Shown here piece after piece: positions 7,694-16,420 of a stretch of 64,000 bases of DNA. The notes under the pieces are model-generated. The model made no database searches. It worked only from the letters and a program-made list of their open reading frames with translations, and was not told the DNA's origin. Origin of the DNA: Flavobacterium odoriferum (GTDB lineage: Bacteria; Bacteroidota; Bacteroidia; Flavobacteriales; Flavobacteriaceae). Made by a program: the position numbers and the translations under genes. Every line of letters begins with the position of its first letter. Position 1 is the first letter of the stretch. The stretch is taken from the NCBI RefSeq assembly GCF_025499515.1, contig NZ_JAMKFA010000003.1, positions 243,432-307,431 of the forward strand, written 5' to 3'.

Positions 7694-9577
7694 ATGAGCA
7701 AAATTATTGGAATCGACTTAGGAACAACCAACTCATGTGTGGCTGTAATGGAAGGTGGAGAACCTGTTGTAATTGCAAACGCAGAAGGAAAAAGAACAAC
7801 ACCATCTGTAATTGCATTTGTAGAAGGTGGAGAAATTAAAGTTGGAGATCCGGCAAAAAGACAAGCAGTAACTAACCCAACAAAAACGATTGCTTCTGTA
7901 AAACGTTTTATGGGTAACAAGTACACTGAAAGTGCAAAAGAAGCTTCAACAGTAGCTTACAAAGTGGTTAAAGGAGACAACGATACTCCTCGTGTTGATA
8001 TCGATGGTCGTTTATACACACCACAAGAATTGTCTGCAATGACACTTCAAAAAATGAAAAAAACAGCTGAAGATTATTTAGGTCATTCAGTTTCTGAAGC
8101 AGTTATTACTGTTCCAGCTTACTTTAACGACGCGCAACGTCAGGCTACAAAAGAAGCGGGTGAAATTGCTGGTTTAAAAGTAATGCGTATTATCAATGAG
8201 CCTACAGCAGCAGCTTTAGCTTATGGATTAGACAAACAAGGAAAAGACCAAAAAATCGCAGTTTACGATTTAGGTGGAGGTACTTTTGATATTTCTATCT
8301 TAGAATTAGGAGACGGAGTTTTCGAAGTATTATCTACAAATGGAGATACACACTTAGGCGGAGATGATTTTGACCAAGTAATTATCGATTGGTTAGCTAA
8401 TGATTTCAATGCTGCTGAAGGTGTTGATTTACGTAAAGATCCAATGGCATTACAACGTTTAAAAGAAGCAGCTGAGAAAGCTAAAATTGAATTATCAGCT
8501 TCTGCTCAAACAGAAATCAACTTACCATACGTTACAGCTACGGCCTCTGGACCAAAACACTTAGTTCAAACATTAACAAGAGCTAAATTCGAACAATTAG
8601 CTGAATCTTTAGTAAAACGTTCTATGGAACCAGTTGCTAAAGCGTTAAAAGATGCTGGTTTATCAGTTTCTGATATTGACGAAGTTATCTTAGTAGGTGG
8701 TTCAACTCGTATCCCAGTTATCCAAGAACAAGTAGAGAAATTCTTCAATAAAAAACCATCAAAAGGAGTAAATCCTGATGAAGTAGTAGCAATTGGAGCT
8801 GCAATTCAAGGTGGAGTTTTAACTGGTGAAGTAAAAGACGTATTATTATTAGACGTTACTCCACTTTCATTAGGTATTGAAACTATGGGAAGTGTAATGA
8901 CTAAATTAATTGAGTCTAACACAACTATCCCAACAAGAAAATCTCAAGTTTTCTCAACAGCAGCAGATAACCAACCATCGGTAGAAATCCATGTTTTACA
9001 AGGAGAAAGACCAATGGCAAATGATAACAAAACAATTGGTCGTTTCCATTTAGATGGTATTCCACCAGCACCAAGAGGAGTTCCTCAAATTGAAGTAACT
9101 TTCGATATTGATGCGAATGGTATCATCAAAGTTTCTGCTACTGATAAAGGAACAGGAAAATCACATGATATTCGTATTGAAGCTTCTTCAGGATTAACTC
9201 CGGAAGAAATCGAAAGAATGAAAAAAGATGCTGAAATGAATGCAGAAGCAGACAAATTAGCTAAAGAAAGAGTAGAAAAAATTAATGAAGCTGACTCTAT
9301 GATTTTCCAAACAGAAAGTCAATTAAAAGAAATTGGTGATAAATTAACTGCTGAGCACAAAACTGCTATCGAGTATGCTCTAACTGAATTAAAAATGGCT
9401 CACGAAAATCAAGATTTAGAAGCTATTCAAAAAGGTTTAGACAACGTAAATGCAGCTTGGAAAACAGCTACAGAAGAAATGTACAAATCACAAGAGCAAG
9501 GAGCTTCTCAAGCTGAGCCACAAGCGGCTGCTTCAGGAGACCAAACGCAAGATGTAGATTTCGAAGAAGTGAAATAA
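7694..9577 (+). CDS. dnaK: Chaperone DnaK (Hsp70)
   Basis: ATP-driven chaperone of 627 aa. The nucleotide-binding domain opens '[19 protein letters not shown]' and carries '[16 protein letters not shown]' and '[13 protein letters not shown]'. The linker '[18 protein letters not shown]' leads to the substrate-binding domain, a helical lid, and a C-terminus ending '[10 protein letters not shown]', close to the usual EEVDK-type tail. Codon choice is more regular than in neighbouring genes, as expected for a highly expressed gene. It is monocistronic here: dnaJ and grpE are not adjacent, and a terminator follows at 9601. Upstream elements suggest stress-type regulation through a sigma-54-like promoter. 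Confidence 0.99.
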   Translation: MSKIIGIDLGTTNSCVAVMEGGEPVVIANAEGKRTTPSVIAFVEGGEIKVGDPAKRQAVTNPTKTIASVKRFMGNKYTESAKEASTVAYKVVKGDNDTPRVDIDGRLYTPQELSAMTLQKMKKTAEDYLGHSVSEAVITVPAYFNDAQRQATKEAGEIAGLKVMRIINEPTAAALAYGLDKQGKDQKIAVYDLGGGTFDISILELGDGVFEVLSTNGDTHLGGDDFDQVIIDWLANDFNAAEGVDLRKDPMALQRLKEAAEKAKIELSASAQTEINLPYVTATASGPKHLVQTLTRAKFEQLAESLVKRSMEPVAKALKDAGLSVSDIDEVILVGGSTRIPVIQEQVEKFFNKKPSKGVNPDEVVAIGAAIQGGVLTGEVKDVLLLDVTPLSLGIETMGSVMTKLIESNTTIPTRKSQVFSTAADNQPSVEIHVLQGERPMANDNKTIGRFHLDGIPPAPRGVPQIEVTFDIDANGIIKVSATDKGTGKSHDIRIEASSGLTPEEIERMKKDAEMNAEADKLAKERVEKINEADSMIFQTESQLKEIGDKLTAEHKTAIEYALTELKMAHENQDLEAIQKGLDNVNAAWKTATEEMYKSQEQGASQAEPQAAASGDQTQDVDFEEVK

Positions 9578-9600
9578 TTTACAAATTGTAAATAAATTTT

Positions 9601-9632
9601 AAAACCGAGTCAGAAATGATTCGGTTTTTTTA
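9601..9632 (+). terminator. Rho-independent terminator of dnaK
   Basis: Stem AAACCGAGTCA/TGATTCGGTTT with a GAAA tetraloop, followed by a run of T. Confidence 0.8.
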
Positions 9633-9693
9633 TTTAACAGTGGTTCGTTTTATTTTTTTTGTATATTGGTAACCTAATTAACAACCTACTATT

Positions 9694-10326
9694 ATGAAAA
9701 AACTATTTTTACTTCTTATTTTACTAGTATCAACCATTGGATTCGCTCAAAAAGGAAAAACAAAAGCAAAACCAGCAGCCGCAAAAAATGTTGTTTTAAC
9801 AAAAGTAGATAACATTTCTGCCGAAGTTATTTCTGAAAAATCTGGAAAGAGAGTTGTTCTTTTTGTAAAGAATGAAGACAAAGTTGATACATTAGAAGTA
9901 AAAAAACTTGAAAAAACTGATTTTAAACCAACAGGTTTTGTTGTAAAAAGTTTTTCAACTCAAGGGAAAAAGTTTTATCATGTAAACTGGAAAGAAGAAA
10001 TTAAAATTGATACTAAATTAAAAAAGGAAAATGGAGTAGTTACAGAAGACCAACTTTGGGATACTGAAACCAAGACACTTTTACTAGGGAACACTCATAA
10101 ATCTTCTCATATAAAAGAGACTATTTTTTTGGATGCTAACAAAACAGCTTCACACGATGTTGAAAAGAATAGAAGTGAAGGTTTTGAATTTTTATTAAAT
10201 GCTGACGGTAGTTTTGTTTTGAAAACAAAAACTCAAAACAGTACTTACACATATAATGTTGCTTCAGCTAAATATGAAATAAAAGGTACACCAAAAGCTT
10301 CATCTGCACCCAAAAAGAAAAAATAA
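9694..10326 (+). CDS. Secreted Lys-rich protein of unknown function
   Basis: I do not recognise this 210-aa protein. It has a clear signal peptide (residues 1 to about 18, 'LLILLVSTIGFAQ') and no lipobox or membrane anchor. Lys-rich tails lie at both ends of the mature chain ('KGKTKAKPAAAK' and 'KASSAPKKKK'). The middle is mostly beta-like, with aromatic residues spaced along it. It is probably periplasmic or exported. It stands alone between the dnaK terminator and the nitronate monooxygenase gene. A weak TATATTGG box upstream could be its -7. Confidence 0.75.
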   Translation: MKKLFLLLILLVSTIGFAQKGKTKAKPAAAKNVVLTKVDNISAEVISEKSGKRVVLFVKNEDKVDTLEVKKLEKTDFKPTGFVVKSFSTQGKKFYHVNWKEEIKIDTKLKKENGVVTEDQLWDTETKTLLLGNTHKSSHIKETIFLDANKTASHDVEKNRSEGFEFLLNADGSFVLKTKTQNSTYTYNVASAKYEIKGTPKASSAPKKKK

Positions 10327-10354
10327 TATGCATGCATAGTATTTAAAATTTTCT

Positions 10355-10362
10355 TATATTTG
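10355..10362 (+). promoter_or_regulatory. -7 element of the nitronate monooxygenase gene
   Basis: TATATTTG matches TAnnTTTG and lies 19 nt before the ATG. Confidence 0.5.
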
Positions 10363-10381
10363 AAAATAAATTCAAATAAAA

Positions 10382-11332
10382 ATGGAAAAACAATCGTTGA
10401 CTTCGCTTTTACAAATTACGCATCCTGTAATTATGGCTCCTATGTTTTTGGTATCGAATACTAAAATGGTTATTGAAGGAATGAAAAGTGGTGTTGCCGG
10501 TTGTATTCCAGCATTGAATTATAGAACTTTAGAAGAATTAAAATCCGCAATTCAAGAATTAAAAGCTGCGAAAGTTCCTGGAGGAAGTTTTGGATTTAAT
10601 TTAATTGTCAACAAATCTAATGTAAAATACAAAGAACAATTACGTATTTTGTGTGAAGAAAAAGTTGACTTCATTCTAACTTCATTAGGTTCACCAGAAG
10701 AAACTATTAATGAAGCACATAAAGTTGGAATCAAAGTATTTTGTGATGTCACAGATTTAGCTTTCGCCAAAAAAGTAGAAAGTTTAGGTGCTGATGCATT
10801 AGTAGCAGTAAACAACCAAGCTGGTGGACACAGAGGAAATATTAGTCCAGAAGAACTTATAAAATCACTAAATGAAAATACTTCTTTACCTGTAATTTCT
10901 GCTGGTGGAGTAGGAAGTAAGGCTGATTTAGATAAAATGTTAAGTTATGGAGCCGTAGGTGTTTCCGTAGGAAGTCCTTTTATTGCTTCAATTGAATCAG
11001 GTGTTTCTCAAGAATACAAACAAGCCTGTGTGGATTATGGTGCTAAAGACATCGTAATGACAGAGCGTATTTCTGGTACACCATGTACCGTAATCAATAC
11101 ACCTTATGTTCAAAAAGTTGGAACTAAACAAACTTGGTTAGAAACGCTATTAAATAAGAATAAAAGCCTTAAAAAATGGGTCAAAATGATTCGTTTTTAC
11201 ATTGGGATGAAAGCTACCGAAAAAGCAGCAACGCAAGTAACCTATAAAACGGTTTGGGTAGCTGGACCAAGTATAGAAAACACAAAAGCTATTTTGCCTG
11301 TAGCAGAAATTGTTGCTAAATTAGTTAAGTAA
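10382..11332 (+). CDS. Nitronate monooxygenase (2-nitropropane dioxygenase family)
   Basis: An FMN-dependent TIM-barrel enzyme of 316 aa that oxidises alkyl nitronates such as propionate 3-nitronate, so it detoxifies nitro compounds. Visible family features are the 'HPVIMAPMFLVSN' start, 'GSFGFNLIV', the catalytic-His region 'VNNQAGGHRGN' around residue 146, and FMN phosphate loops 'PVISAGGVGS' and 'AVGVSVGSPFIAS'. It is cytoplasmic. Its own -7 element lies just upstream, and the next gene has a separate promoter, so it is probably monocistronic. Confidence 0.9.
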   Translation: MEKQSLTSLLQITHPVIMAPMFLVSNTKMVIEGMKSGVAGCIPALNYRTLEELKSAIQELKAAKVPGGSFGFNLIVNKSNVKYKEQLRILCEEKVDFILTSLGSPEETINEAHKVGIKVFCDVTDLAFAKKVESLGADALVAVNNQAGGHRGNISPEELIKSLNENTSLPVISAGGVGSKADLDKMLSYGAVGVSVGSPFIASIESGVSQEYKQACVDYGAKDIVMTERISGTPCTVINTPYVQKVGTKQTWLETLLNKNKSLKKWVKMIRFYIGMKATEKAATQVTYKTVWVAGPSIENTKAILPVAEIVAKLVK

Positions 11333-11344
11333 CACATTTATAAT

Positions 11345-11352
11345 TACCTTTG
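11345..11352 (+). promoter_or_regulatory. -7 element of the 126-aa orphan
   Basis: TACCTTTG is an exact TAnnTTTG match. The TTG start codon follows after only 14 nt, so the leader would be very short. Confidence 0.5.
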
Positions 11353-11366
11353 TAAAAAATATTTAA

Positions 11367-11747
11367 TTGAAGAAAATCATACACTATTTTACTACTATTA
11401 TAACCGTTTTTGTATTCGGTTATTTGTTGTGGCATAGTGCGGATGTTTCTGATGTTGAAACAAATGATTTATCAAAAGAAATTGGTTTTCAATTTCAGCA
11501 AAATGACTATCATTTTAATGCTGAAGGAATTCAAAAAGAATCTATTTCTTTAAAATCCAATCAAAATCAAACAAATGTAAGCGAAGTAGTTAGAAAACAA
11601 TTTCATACACTTTTTATTTTTACTTCTTTTGCTCAAATTGAATTATTACAAAAAAATAGTTTTGAAGTTTTTTTCGAAAATAAAAATCTTTTAAACCTAT
11701 TTTTCACTACTACAAGAATCATTTTTCCGTTTCATTATTTCTGGTAA
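11367..11747 (+). CDS. 126-aa exported or membrane-anchored orphan
   Basis: Unrecognised. The start is a TTG ('TTG AAG AAA ATC'). The N-terminus 'KKIIHYFTTIITVFVFGYLL' is a signal peptide or anchor. The middle is polar and the tail is rich in Phe ('LLNLFFTTTRIIFPFHYFW'), ending in an aromatic. An exact -7 element just upstream supports expression from this TTG. Another promoter or start choice is possible. Base composition is like its neighbours. Confidence 0.55.
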   Translation: MKKIIHYFTTIITVFVFGYLLWHSADVSDVETNDLSKEIGFQFQQNDYHFNAEGIQKESISLKSNQNQTNVSEVVRKQFHTLFIFTSFAQIELLQKNSFEVFFENKNLLNLFFTTTRIIFPFHYFW

Positions 11748-11767
11748 AATTTATTTTATTTTTTAGT

Positions 11768-11790
11768 TAATCTCAAGTAATACTTACTTG
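11768..11790. other. Small hairpin in the intergenic region
   Basis: TCTCAAGTAA and TTACTTGGGA form a 10-bp stem (one G-T pair) with a TAC loop. No T-run follows, so it is not a good terminator. It may stabilise or separate the flanking mRNAs. Confidence 0.35.
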
Positions 11791-11831
11791 GGAAGTTTCA
11801 TTATACACTCAATTTAAAATAAATTTAAAAA

Positions 11832-12302
11832 ATGGATACCACAAACACTATAATTGGAATTGTATTTTTATTATTAATATTAGTTCCTATTTATGTTATT
11901 AATAATAATGTTAAAAAAAGAAAAAATCAATTATTGAAAACCTTAAACGAATTATCGTCAGACAAAAACAATAAGTTTTCAGAAACTGATTTTTGGACAA
12001 ATAACTCAGGAATTGGAATTAAAGGAGATGAATTGTGTTTCTTTAGAAATGGAGAAGAGCATTCGATGAAAGAAGTCATCAATCTTAAAGATGTTAAGAA
12101 ATGCTCACTTTTTCAATTTGATAAACACGAAAATGTGCCTAAAAGCAATCACGAAATCAATAAATTATCATTACATTTAACGTTTAGCAATCACAAGGAA
12201 ATCAATTTAGTTTTCTTCCACATCGATGCTAAAAACTTCATTATTGGAGAAGAATTTAGAATTGCTAAAAAATGGCAAGATATAATTACCAGTAAGATCT
12301 AA
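11832..12302 (+). CDS. Single-pass membrane protein of unknown function
   Basis: Unrecognised, 156 aa. Residues about 7-25 form one transmembrane helix ('IIGIVFLLLILVPIYVI'), followed by 'NNVKKRKNQ' as the cytoplasmic anchor. A soluble domain of about 125 residues follows, mixed alpha/beta with alternating strands ('LSLHLTFSNHKEINLVFFHID'). Some bacterial PH-like domains look like this, but I cannot prove it. It is followed directly by a bidirectional terminator shared with the convergent cyclotransferase gene. Confidence 0.7.
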   Translation: MDTTNTIIGIVFLLLILVPIYVINNNVKKRKNQLLKTLNELSSDKNNKFSETDFWTNNSGIGIKGDELCFFRNGEEHSMKEVINLKDVKKCSLFQFDKHENVPKSNHEINKLSLHLTFSNHKEINLVFFHIDAKNFIIGEEFRIAKKWQDIITSKI

Positions 12303-12305
12303 AAT

Positions 12306-12333
12306 AAAAAGCCTCAGAAATGAGGCTTTTTTT
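12306..12333. terminator. Bidirectional terminator
   Basis: AAAAGCCTCA-GAAA-TGAGGCTTTT hairpin with A-run before and T-run after. It serves the convergent genes at 11832 (+) and 12351 (-). Confidence 0.85.
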
Positions 12334-12350
12334 ATGAATTTCGAGCAAAC

Positions 12351-13394
12351 TTACTCAACTACAATTTCAAAAGTTTTATCCCAGTTTTTACCTGTTACAA
12401 AATATGTTTTGGTTGCAGGATTGTAAGCGATTCCATTTAAAACATCTATTTCTACATGTTTTGTAACTTTTGTTTTTAACTCACTTAGATTAATAATAGC
12501 TTCTATAGAACCATTCTTAGGATTGATAATAGCAATAGCATCTTTTTGATACACGTTTGCCCAAATTTTACCATTAATCCATTCTAATTCATTAACGGCT
12601 TCAATCTTAGCTCCGTTCGTGTAAACATTAATGTAATCCTCAACTTTCAAAGTTTCTGGATTTAAAATGTAGATTTTTTCAGAACCATCACTCATGTAAA
12701 GTTTTTCACCATCATTCGTAATTCCCCATCCTTCCATTTCGTAAGGAAATGTTTTTTCTAATTTAAAAGTTTTTGCATCATACACAAAACCTGTTTTTTC
12801 TTTCCAAGTCAATTGATAGATTTTGTCTTTTAAAACCGTAATTCCTTCACCAAAATACTTGTCTTCTAACTTAATTTGTTCGGTTACTTTTCCTGTTTTA
12901 TAATTGGTTTTTCTTAAAGTTGATTCTTTGTATTGTCCCGTTCCTTCTAATAAAACACCATTATAGAATTCAAAACCTTGTGTGTACGCATTGATATCGT
13001 GCGGATAAGTGTTTATAATTTTATAGTTCAAAATCTTTGGTTCAGTACTTGCATAAATTGAAAATCCAGAAGTAATATCAATATTTTGCCCTTCAAAATA
13101 AACTAAGGCTTTAATAGTTTGGTTTCCCAATTTCTGATTGCTCAATGCAAAAGGCAATTTTTCATTTCCTTTTACCGAACCAATTTTAACTTCGTTAATG
13201 TAGTAAACAACAGAATCTATTGTCTTGTTTTCTTTGTTTTGAAGAACCAAATCGATGCTTTCTTCAAGCTTAAGAATAGGTTTTATCGTAGGATTTTCAA
13301 TCGAAAATAAATTTTTTAATGCATTTTCATCATCTTTACACGAAGTAGAAATTACACCTAAAACAATGAAAGCGAATAGCTTAACTTTTAACAT
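12351..13394 (-). CDS. Glutaminyl-peptide cyclotransferase (bacterial type), lipoprotein
   Basis: A 347-aa lipoprotein. The signal peptide 'KLFAFIVLGVISTSC' ends in a lipobox Cys. The C-terminal ~250 residues form the beta-propeller of the plant/bacterial glutamine cyclotransferase family ('TYPHDINAYTQGFEFYNGVLLEGTGQY', 'YFGEGITVL', 'WGITNDGEKLYMSDGSE', 'VNELEWINGKIWANVY', 'LNGIAYNPATKTYFVTGKNW'). It cyclises N-terminal Gln to pyroglutamate in exported proteins. The frame stays open to 13538 but would then overlap the SRP RNA gene and its promoter. The ATG at 13394 gives a clean signal peptide. The region before the propeller looks Ig-like. Confidence 0.92.
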   Translation of the reverse strand: MLKVKLFAFIVLGVISTSCKDDENALKNLFSIENPTIKPILKLEESIDLVLQNKENKTIDSVVYYINEVKIGSVKGNEKLPFALSNQKLGNQTIKALVYFEGQNIDITSGFSIYASTEPKILNYKIINTYPHDINAYTQGFEFYNGVLLEGTGQYKESTLRKTNYKTGKVTEQIKLEDKYFGEGITVLKDKIYQLTWKEKTGFVYDAKTFKLEKTFPYEMEGWGITNDGEKLYMSDGSEKIYILNPETLKVEDYINVYTNGAKIEAVNELEWINGKIWANVYQKDAIAIINPKNGSIEAIINLSELKTKVTKHVEIDVLNGIAYNPATKTYFVTGKNWDKTFEIVVE

Positions 13395-13449
13395 GGTTGA
13401 AATATTTAATAAGGTAAATATACAATGATTTTTTATACTCACAATTGCC

Positions 13450-13479
13450 TTGCAAAAATATAAAAAGGTTGTATATTTG
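13450..13479 (+). promoter_or_regulatory. Promoter of the SRP RNA gene
   Basis: TTG (13450-13452), 19-bp spacer, then TATATTTG (13472-13479). This is a full Bacteroidota housekeeping promoter, ending 5 nt before the mature RNA. Confidence 0.7.
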
Positions 13480-13483
13480 CATC

Positions 13484-13577
13484 GGCAAGTCCTACACGAC
13501 CAGCTCCTGCAGACTCCTCCAGGGTGGGAACACAGCAAAGGTATGTGGTTGTAGCGGTGCGATGTAGGTCGCTTGCC
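13484..13577 (+). ncRNA. ffs: Signal recognition particle RNA (small 4.5S type)
   Basis: This ~94-nt RNA folds end to end: GGCAAG (13484-13489) pairs with CTTGCC (13572-13577), and CCTACA pairs with TGTAGG just inside. The apex is the universal helix-8 motif. GTG-GGAA-CAC at 13524-13533 gives the GGAA tetraloop. The symmetric loop CAGG/AGCA flanks it (13520-13523 and 13534-13537), and the asymmetric-loop strand AAAGGTA follows. This is where Ffh binds, in co-translational targeting of membrane proteins. It has its own promoter and is divergent from the cyclotransferase gene. Confidence 0.93.
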
Positions 13578-13602
13578 ATTTTTTATTTCTTTTGAATTGT
13601 GG

Positions 13603-13627
13603 TCCCGATTGTTCGGGATTTTTTATT
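13603..13627 (+). terminator. Terminator after the SRP RNA gene
   Basis: TCCCGA-TTGT-TCGGGA hairpin followed by TTTTTTATTTTT. It lies between the RNA gene and the epimerase ATG. Confidence 0.75.
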
Positions 13628-13648
13628 TTTACACCAATTCTAATTCCT

Positions 13649-14647
13649 ATGCAAATCACTTGGCAAATTGTTCGCTTACAACTAAAAGAAACGTTTTCAA
13701 TTAGTTATGGAAGTTACTCATTCAGAGAAGCCTTAATAATTTCGCTTTCCAAAAACGGAAAAATAGGTTATGGAGAATGCACAGCGATTGATTACTACGG
13801 AATTAATTTAGCCGATTTCACTCAGAAATTAGCCGAAATTCAAATCCAAATCGAAAAACATTCCCTAAAACATCCTTCTGAATTTTATGCATTTTTGGAA
13901 AGTTTACAATTGCATTCTTTCTTACGTTCGGCTTTAGATTGTGCGTATTGGGATTTATTCGGAAAGTTAGAAAACAAGAGTTTCTTAGAATTAAATTCGA
14001 TTGAAATACAACAATTACCCGAATCTTCCATCACAATAAGTGTGGCACCTATCGAAGAACAATTGCAAAAAATCGCAAAATCCGATTGGAATAAATTCAA
14101 AGTAAAATGGAATCATTACGATGAAAAAGCATTGAATTTATTACTGAATTGCGAAAAAGAAATTGCTTTAGATGCTAATGGAAGCTTCTCTATTTCCGAA
14201 TGTCAGCAATTGGAAGAAAATCCGTTATCAGCTCAATTTATTTACATTGAACAACCAATGAAAATCGGAATTTCAAATTATTCCCATTTGAATGCATCTA
14301 AATTTGCGAATTGGATGGCAGACGAAGATTGCCAAGAACAAACCAAACTTTCCGATTTAAAATCGCATTATAAAACCATCAATATCAAATTAGTCAAAAC
14401 AGGCGGATTAACTCCAGCTTTACAACTAATCAAAGAAGCACAAGCCAACAATTTCAAAATCATGATTGGTTGCATGACCGAATCTACCGTAGGAATTTCA
14501 GCCGGAGCCGTTTTAGTTCCGTTAGTGGATTATGTAGATTTAGATGGTGCGAATTTAATTGGTAACGATATCGCTTTTGGAAGTACCATCGAAAAAGGAA
14601 AAGTGCTGCTTTCGGAGAAAGTTGGGTTAGGAATTTCCTTGAAATAA
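13649..14647 (+). CDS. L-Ala-D/L-Glu (dipeptide) epimerase, enolase superfamily
   Basis: A 332-aa member of the muconate-lactonizing subgroup of the enolase superfamily, which recycles murein dipeptides by epimerising the Glu residue. It has the N-terminal cap ('RLQLKETFSISYGSYSFREA'). Barrel catalytic residues are the KxK pair in 'KFKVKW', metal ligands in 'LDANGSF', 'IEQP' and 'DEDC', the second Lys in 'NIKLVKTGG', and the DxD in 'VDLDGANL' that dipeptide epimerases use to hold the substrate amino group. The longer frame from 13592 covers the SRP terminator, so the ATG at 13649 is used. An o-succinylbenzoate synthase role is less likely given the DxD. Confidence 0.85.
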   Translation: MQITWQIVRLQLKETFSISYGSYSFREALIISLSKNGKIGYGECTAIDYYGINLADFTQKLAEIQIQIEKHSLKHPSEFYAFLESLQLHSFLRSALDCAYWDLFGKLENKSFLELNSIEIQQLPESSITISVAPIEEQLQKIAKSDWNKFKVKWNHYDEKALNLLLNCEKEIALDANGSFSISECQQLEENPLSAQFIYIEQPMKIGISNYSHLNASKFANWMADEDCQEQTKLSDLKSHYKTINIKLVKTGGLTPALQLIKEAQANNFKIMIGCMTESTVGISAGAVLVPLVDYVDLDGANLIGNDIAFGSTIEKGKVLLSEKVGLGISLK

Positions 14648-14684
14648 TATAAAGCCGTATTTTCGCACTATAATTCACACTAAA

Positions 14685-15488
14685 ATGAGTAAAGTAGTAT
14701 TAATTACAGGTGGTTCATCAGGAATTGGAAAATCAATAGGCGAGTTTTTGCATCAAAAAGGTTTTGTAGTGTATGGTACGAGCCGAAATCCTGAAAAAAT
14801 CACGAATTCGATATTTCCATTAGTAGCTTTGGATGTTCGCGATAAGCAAAGTATTGTGAATTGTGTAGCCGAAGTTATCCAGAAATCAGGACGATTGGAT
14901 ATTGTAATTAATAATGCTGGAGTTGGAATTACAGGTCCAATTGAAGAAATCCCAACCGAAGAAATACGAAATAATTTCGAGACGAATTTATTTGGGCCAA
15001 TCGAAGTAATGAAAGCGGTTTTACCTCAAATGCGAGAACAAAAATCAGGTTTAATCATTAATATTACCTCTATTGCAGGATATATGGGATTGCCTTATCG
15101 TGGCATTTATTCGGCTTCAAAAGGCGCTTTAGAATTAATTACCGAAGCTTTACGAATGGAAGTAAAATCGTTCGGAATCCAAATTACCAATGTAGCTCCA
15201 GGTGATTTCGCTACTAATATTGCGGCAGGACGTTATCATGCACCAGTGGTACAAGGTTCGGCTTACGAAGTTCCTTACGGAAACACCTTAAAAGAAATGG
15301 ATTCGCACGTGGATAGTGGTAGCAATCCAAACGAAATGGCAGAAGCTATTTTTGCTGTCATCCAAACTAAAAAACCAAAAGTACATTATAAAGTTGGGGC
15401 TTTCATGCAAAAGTTTTCCATCGTTTTAAAACGCATTTTGCCTGATAAGGTCTATGAAAAAATGTTGATGAATCATTATAAACTTTAA
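14685..15488 (+). CDS. Short-chain dehydrogenase/reductase (classical SDR)
   Basis: A 267-aa NAD(P)-dependent oxidoreductase with a Rossmann fold. Visible are the cofactor loop 'TGGSSGIGKSIG' near the N-terminus, 'NNAGVG' around residue 85, the catalytic Ser in 'INITSIAGYMG', and the YxxxK pair in 'YSASKGAL'. The following Arg at the end of the second strand ('GTSRNPEK') suggests NADPH. Length and C-terminus fit SDRs annotated as retinol-dehydrogenase-like. The substrate is unknown. It follows the epimerase by 37 nt and may share its transcript. Confidence 0.88.
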   Translation: MSKVVLITGGSSGIGKSIGEFLHQKGFVVYGTSRNPEKITNSIFPLVALDVRDKQSIVNCVAEVIQKSGRLDIVINNAGVGITGPIEEIPTEEIRNNFETNLFGPIEVMKAVLPQMREQKSGLIINITSIAGYMGLPYRGIYSASKGALELITEALRMEVKSFGIQITNVAPGDFATNIAAGRYHAPVVQGSAYEVPYGNTLKEMDSHVDSGSNPNEMAEAIFAVIQTKKPKVHYKVGAFMQKFSIVLKRILPDKVYEKMLMNHYKL

Positions 15489-15571
15489 TAACATCAAAAT
15501 TCAATATCAAGTTCATTATCAATTATTTAACAAAAGTATTTTATTTTTTAAATTGATTTTTGAAATTGTCA

Positions 15572-15601
15572 TTGTCATTGCATTTTGAATTCTTACTTTT
15601 G
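15572..15601 (+). promoter_or_regulatory. Promoter of the F6P aldolase/transaldolase gene
   Basis: TTG (15572-15574), 19-bp spacer, TACTTTTG (15594-15601). Exact match to the Bacteroidota promoter layout. Confidence 0.7.
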
Positions 15602-15641
15602 CATTTCAAAACAACACACAATACTTTAAAATTTAAAAAAG

Positions 15642-16298
15642 ATGAAATTTTTTATTGACACAGCTAATTTAGAGCAAATTAAAGAAGCACAAGAATTAGG
15701 AATTTTAGATGGCGTTACCACAAACCCATCGTTAATGGCTAAAGAAGGCATTACAGGAAAAAACAATATCCTAAAACACTACGTAGATATTTGTAACATT
15801 GTTGACGGTGATGTAAGTGCAGAAGTAAATGCAATGGATTTAGAAGGTATGATTAGAGAAGGTGAGGAGTTAGCTGACTTACACGAACAAATCGTAGTGA
15901 AATTACCTATGACTAAAGAAGGTGTAAAAGCATGTAAATATTTCTCAGATAAAGGAATTAAAACGAATGTTACTTTGATTTTCTCTGCAGGACAAGCTTT
16001 ATTAGCTGCAAAAGCTGGAGCAACTTATTGTTCGCCTTTCTTAGGAAGATTAGATGATGTTTCTACAGACGGTTTAAATTTAATTGATGAAATTCGTCAA
16101 ATTTATGATAACTATGGATTCGAAACTCAAATTTTAGCAGCTTCTGTGCGTCACACAATGCACGTGATTAACTGTGCTAAAATTGGAGCTGATGTTATGA
16201 CTGGACCTTTATCATCAATTACGGGGTTATTAAAACATCCTTTAACTGATATCGGAATTGCTCAGTTTATTGCAGATTACGAAAAAGGAAATAAATAA
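15642..16298 (+). CDS. fsa: Transaldolase-like fructose-6-phosphate aldolase
   Basis: A short (218 aa) class I aldolase of the transaldolase superfamily, subfamily 3B/FSA, cytoplasmic. It opens '[31 protein letters not shown]'-like (N-terminal Asp and 'TTNPS'). The Schiff-base Lys lies in '[11 protein letters not shown]' around residue 86. '[32 protein letters not shown]' and 'VMTGPLSSI' are also family hallmarks. Members act either as true transaldolase in the pentose phosphate pathway or as F6P aldolase, and sequence alone does not settle which. It has its own promoter and terminator. Confidence 0.92.
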   Translation: MKFFIDTANLEQIKEAQELGILDGVTTNPSLMAKEGITGKNNILKHYVDICNIVDGDVSAEVNAMDLEGMIREGEELADLHEQIVVKLPMTKEGVKACKYFSDKGIKTNVTLIFSAGQALLAAKAGATYCSPFLGRLDDVSTDGLNLIDEIRQIYDNYGFETQILAASVRHTMHVINCAKIGADVMTGPLSSITGLLKHPLTDIGIAQFIADYEKGNK

Positions 16299-16320
16299 TT
16301 TCTCAAGTATATAAAAACAA

Positions 16321-16349
16321 AAAAGCGTTCTAATCAGAACGCTTTTTTT
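16321..16349. terminator. Terminator after the aldolase gene
   Basis: AAAAGCGTTCT-AATC-AGAACGCTTTT stem-loop followed by T's; also usable for the convergent minus-strand gene. Confidence 0.85.
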
Positions 16350-16420
16350 ATGAGGAAGTTCTTGAGTACTCGCGAACGTATCACATTTTAAAAATATAGA
16401 ACATTTTTTAAATAACAATA

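Noticed and set aside
13119..13310. Plus-strand 63-codon frame opposite the cyclotransferase gene
   Set aside because: It lies wholly within a conserved coding region on the other strand, with no promoter.
14043..14060. TGGCAC inside the epimerase gene as another sigma-54 site
   Set aside because: No TTG/GC at the required ten-base spacing and it is within a coding region.
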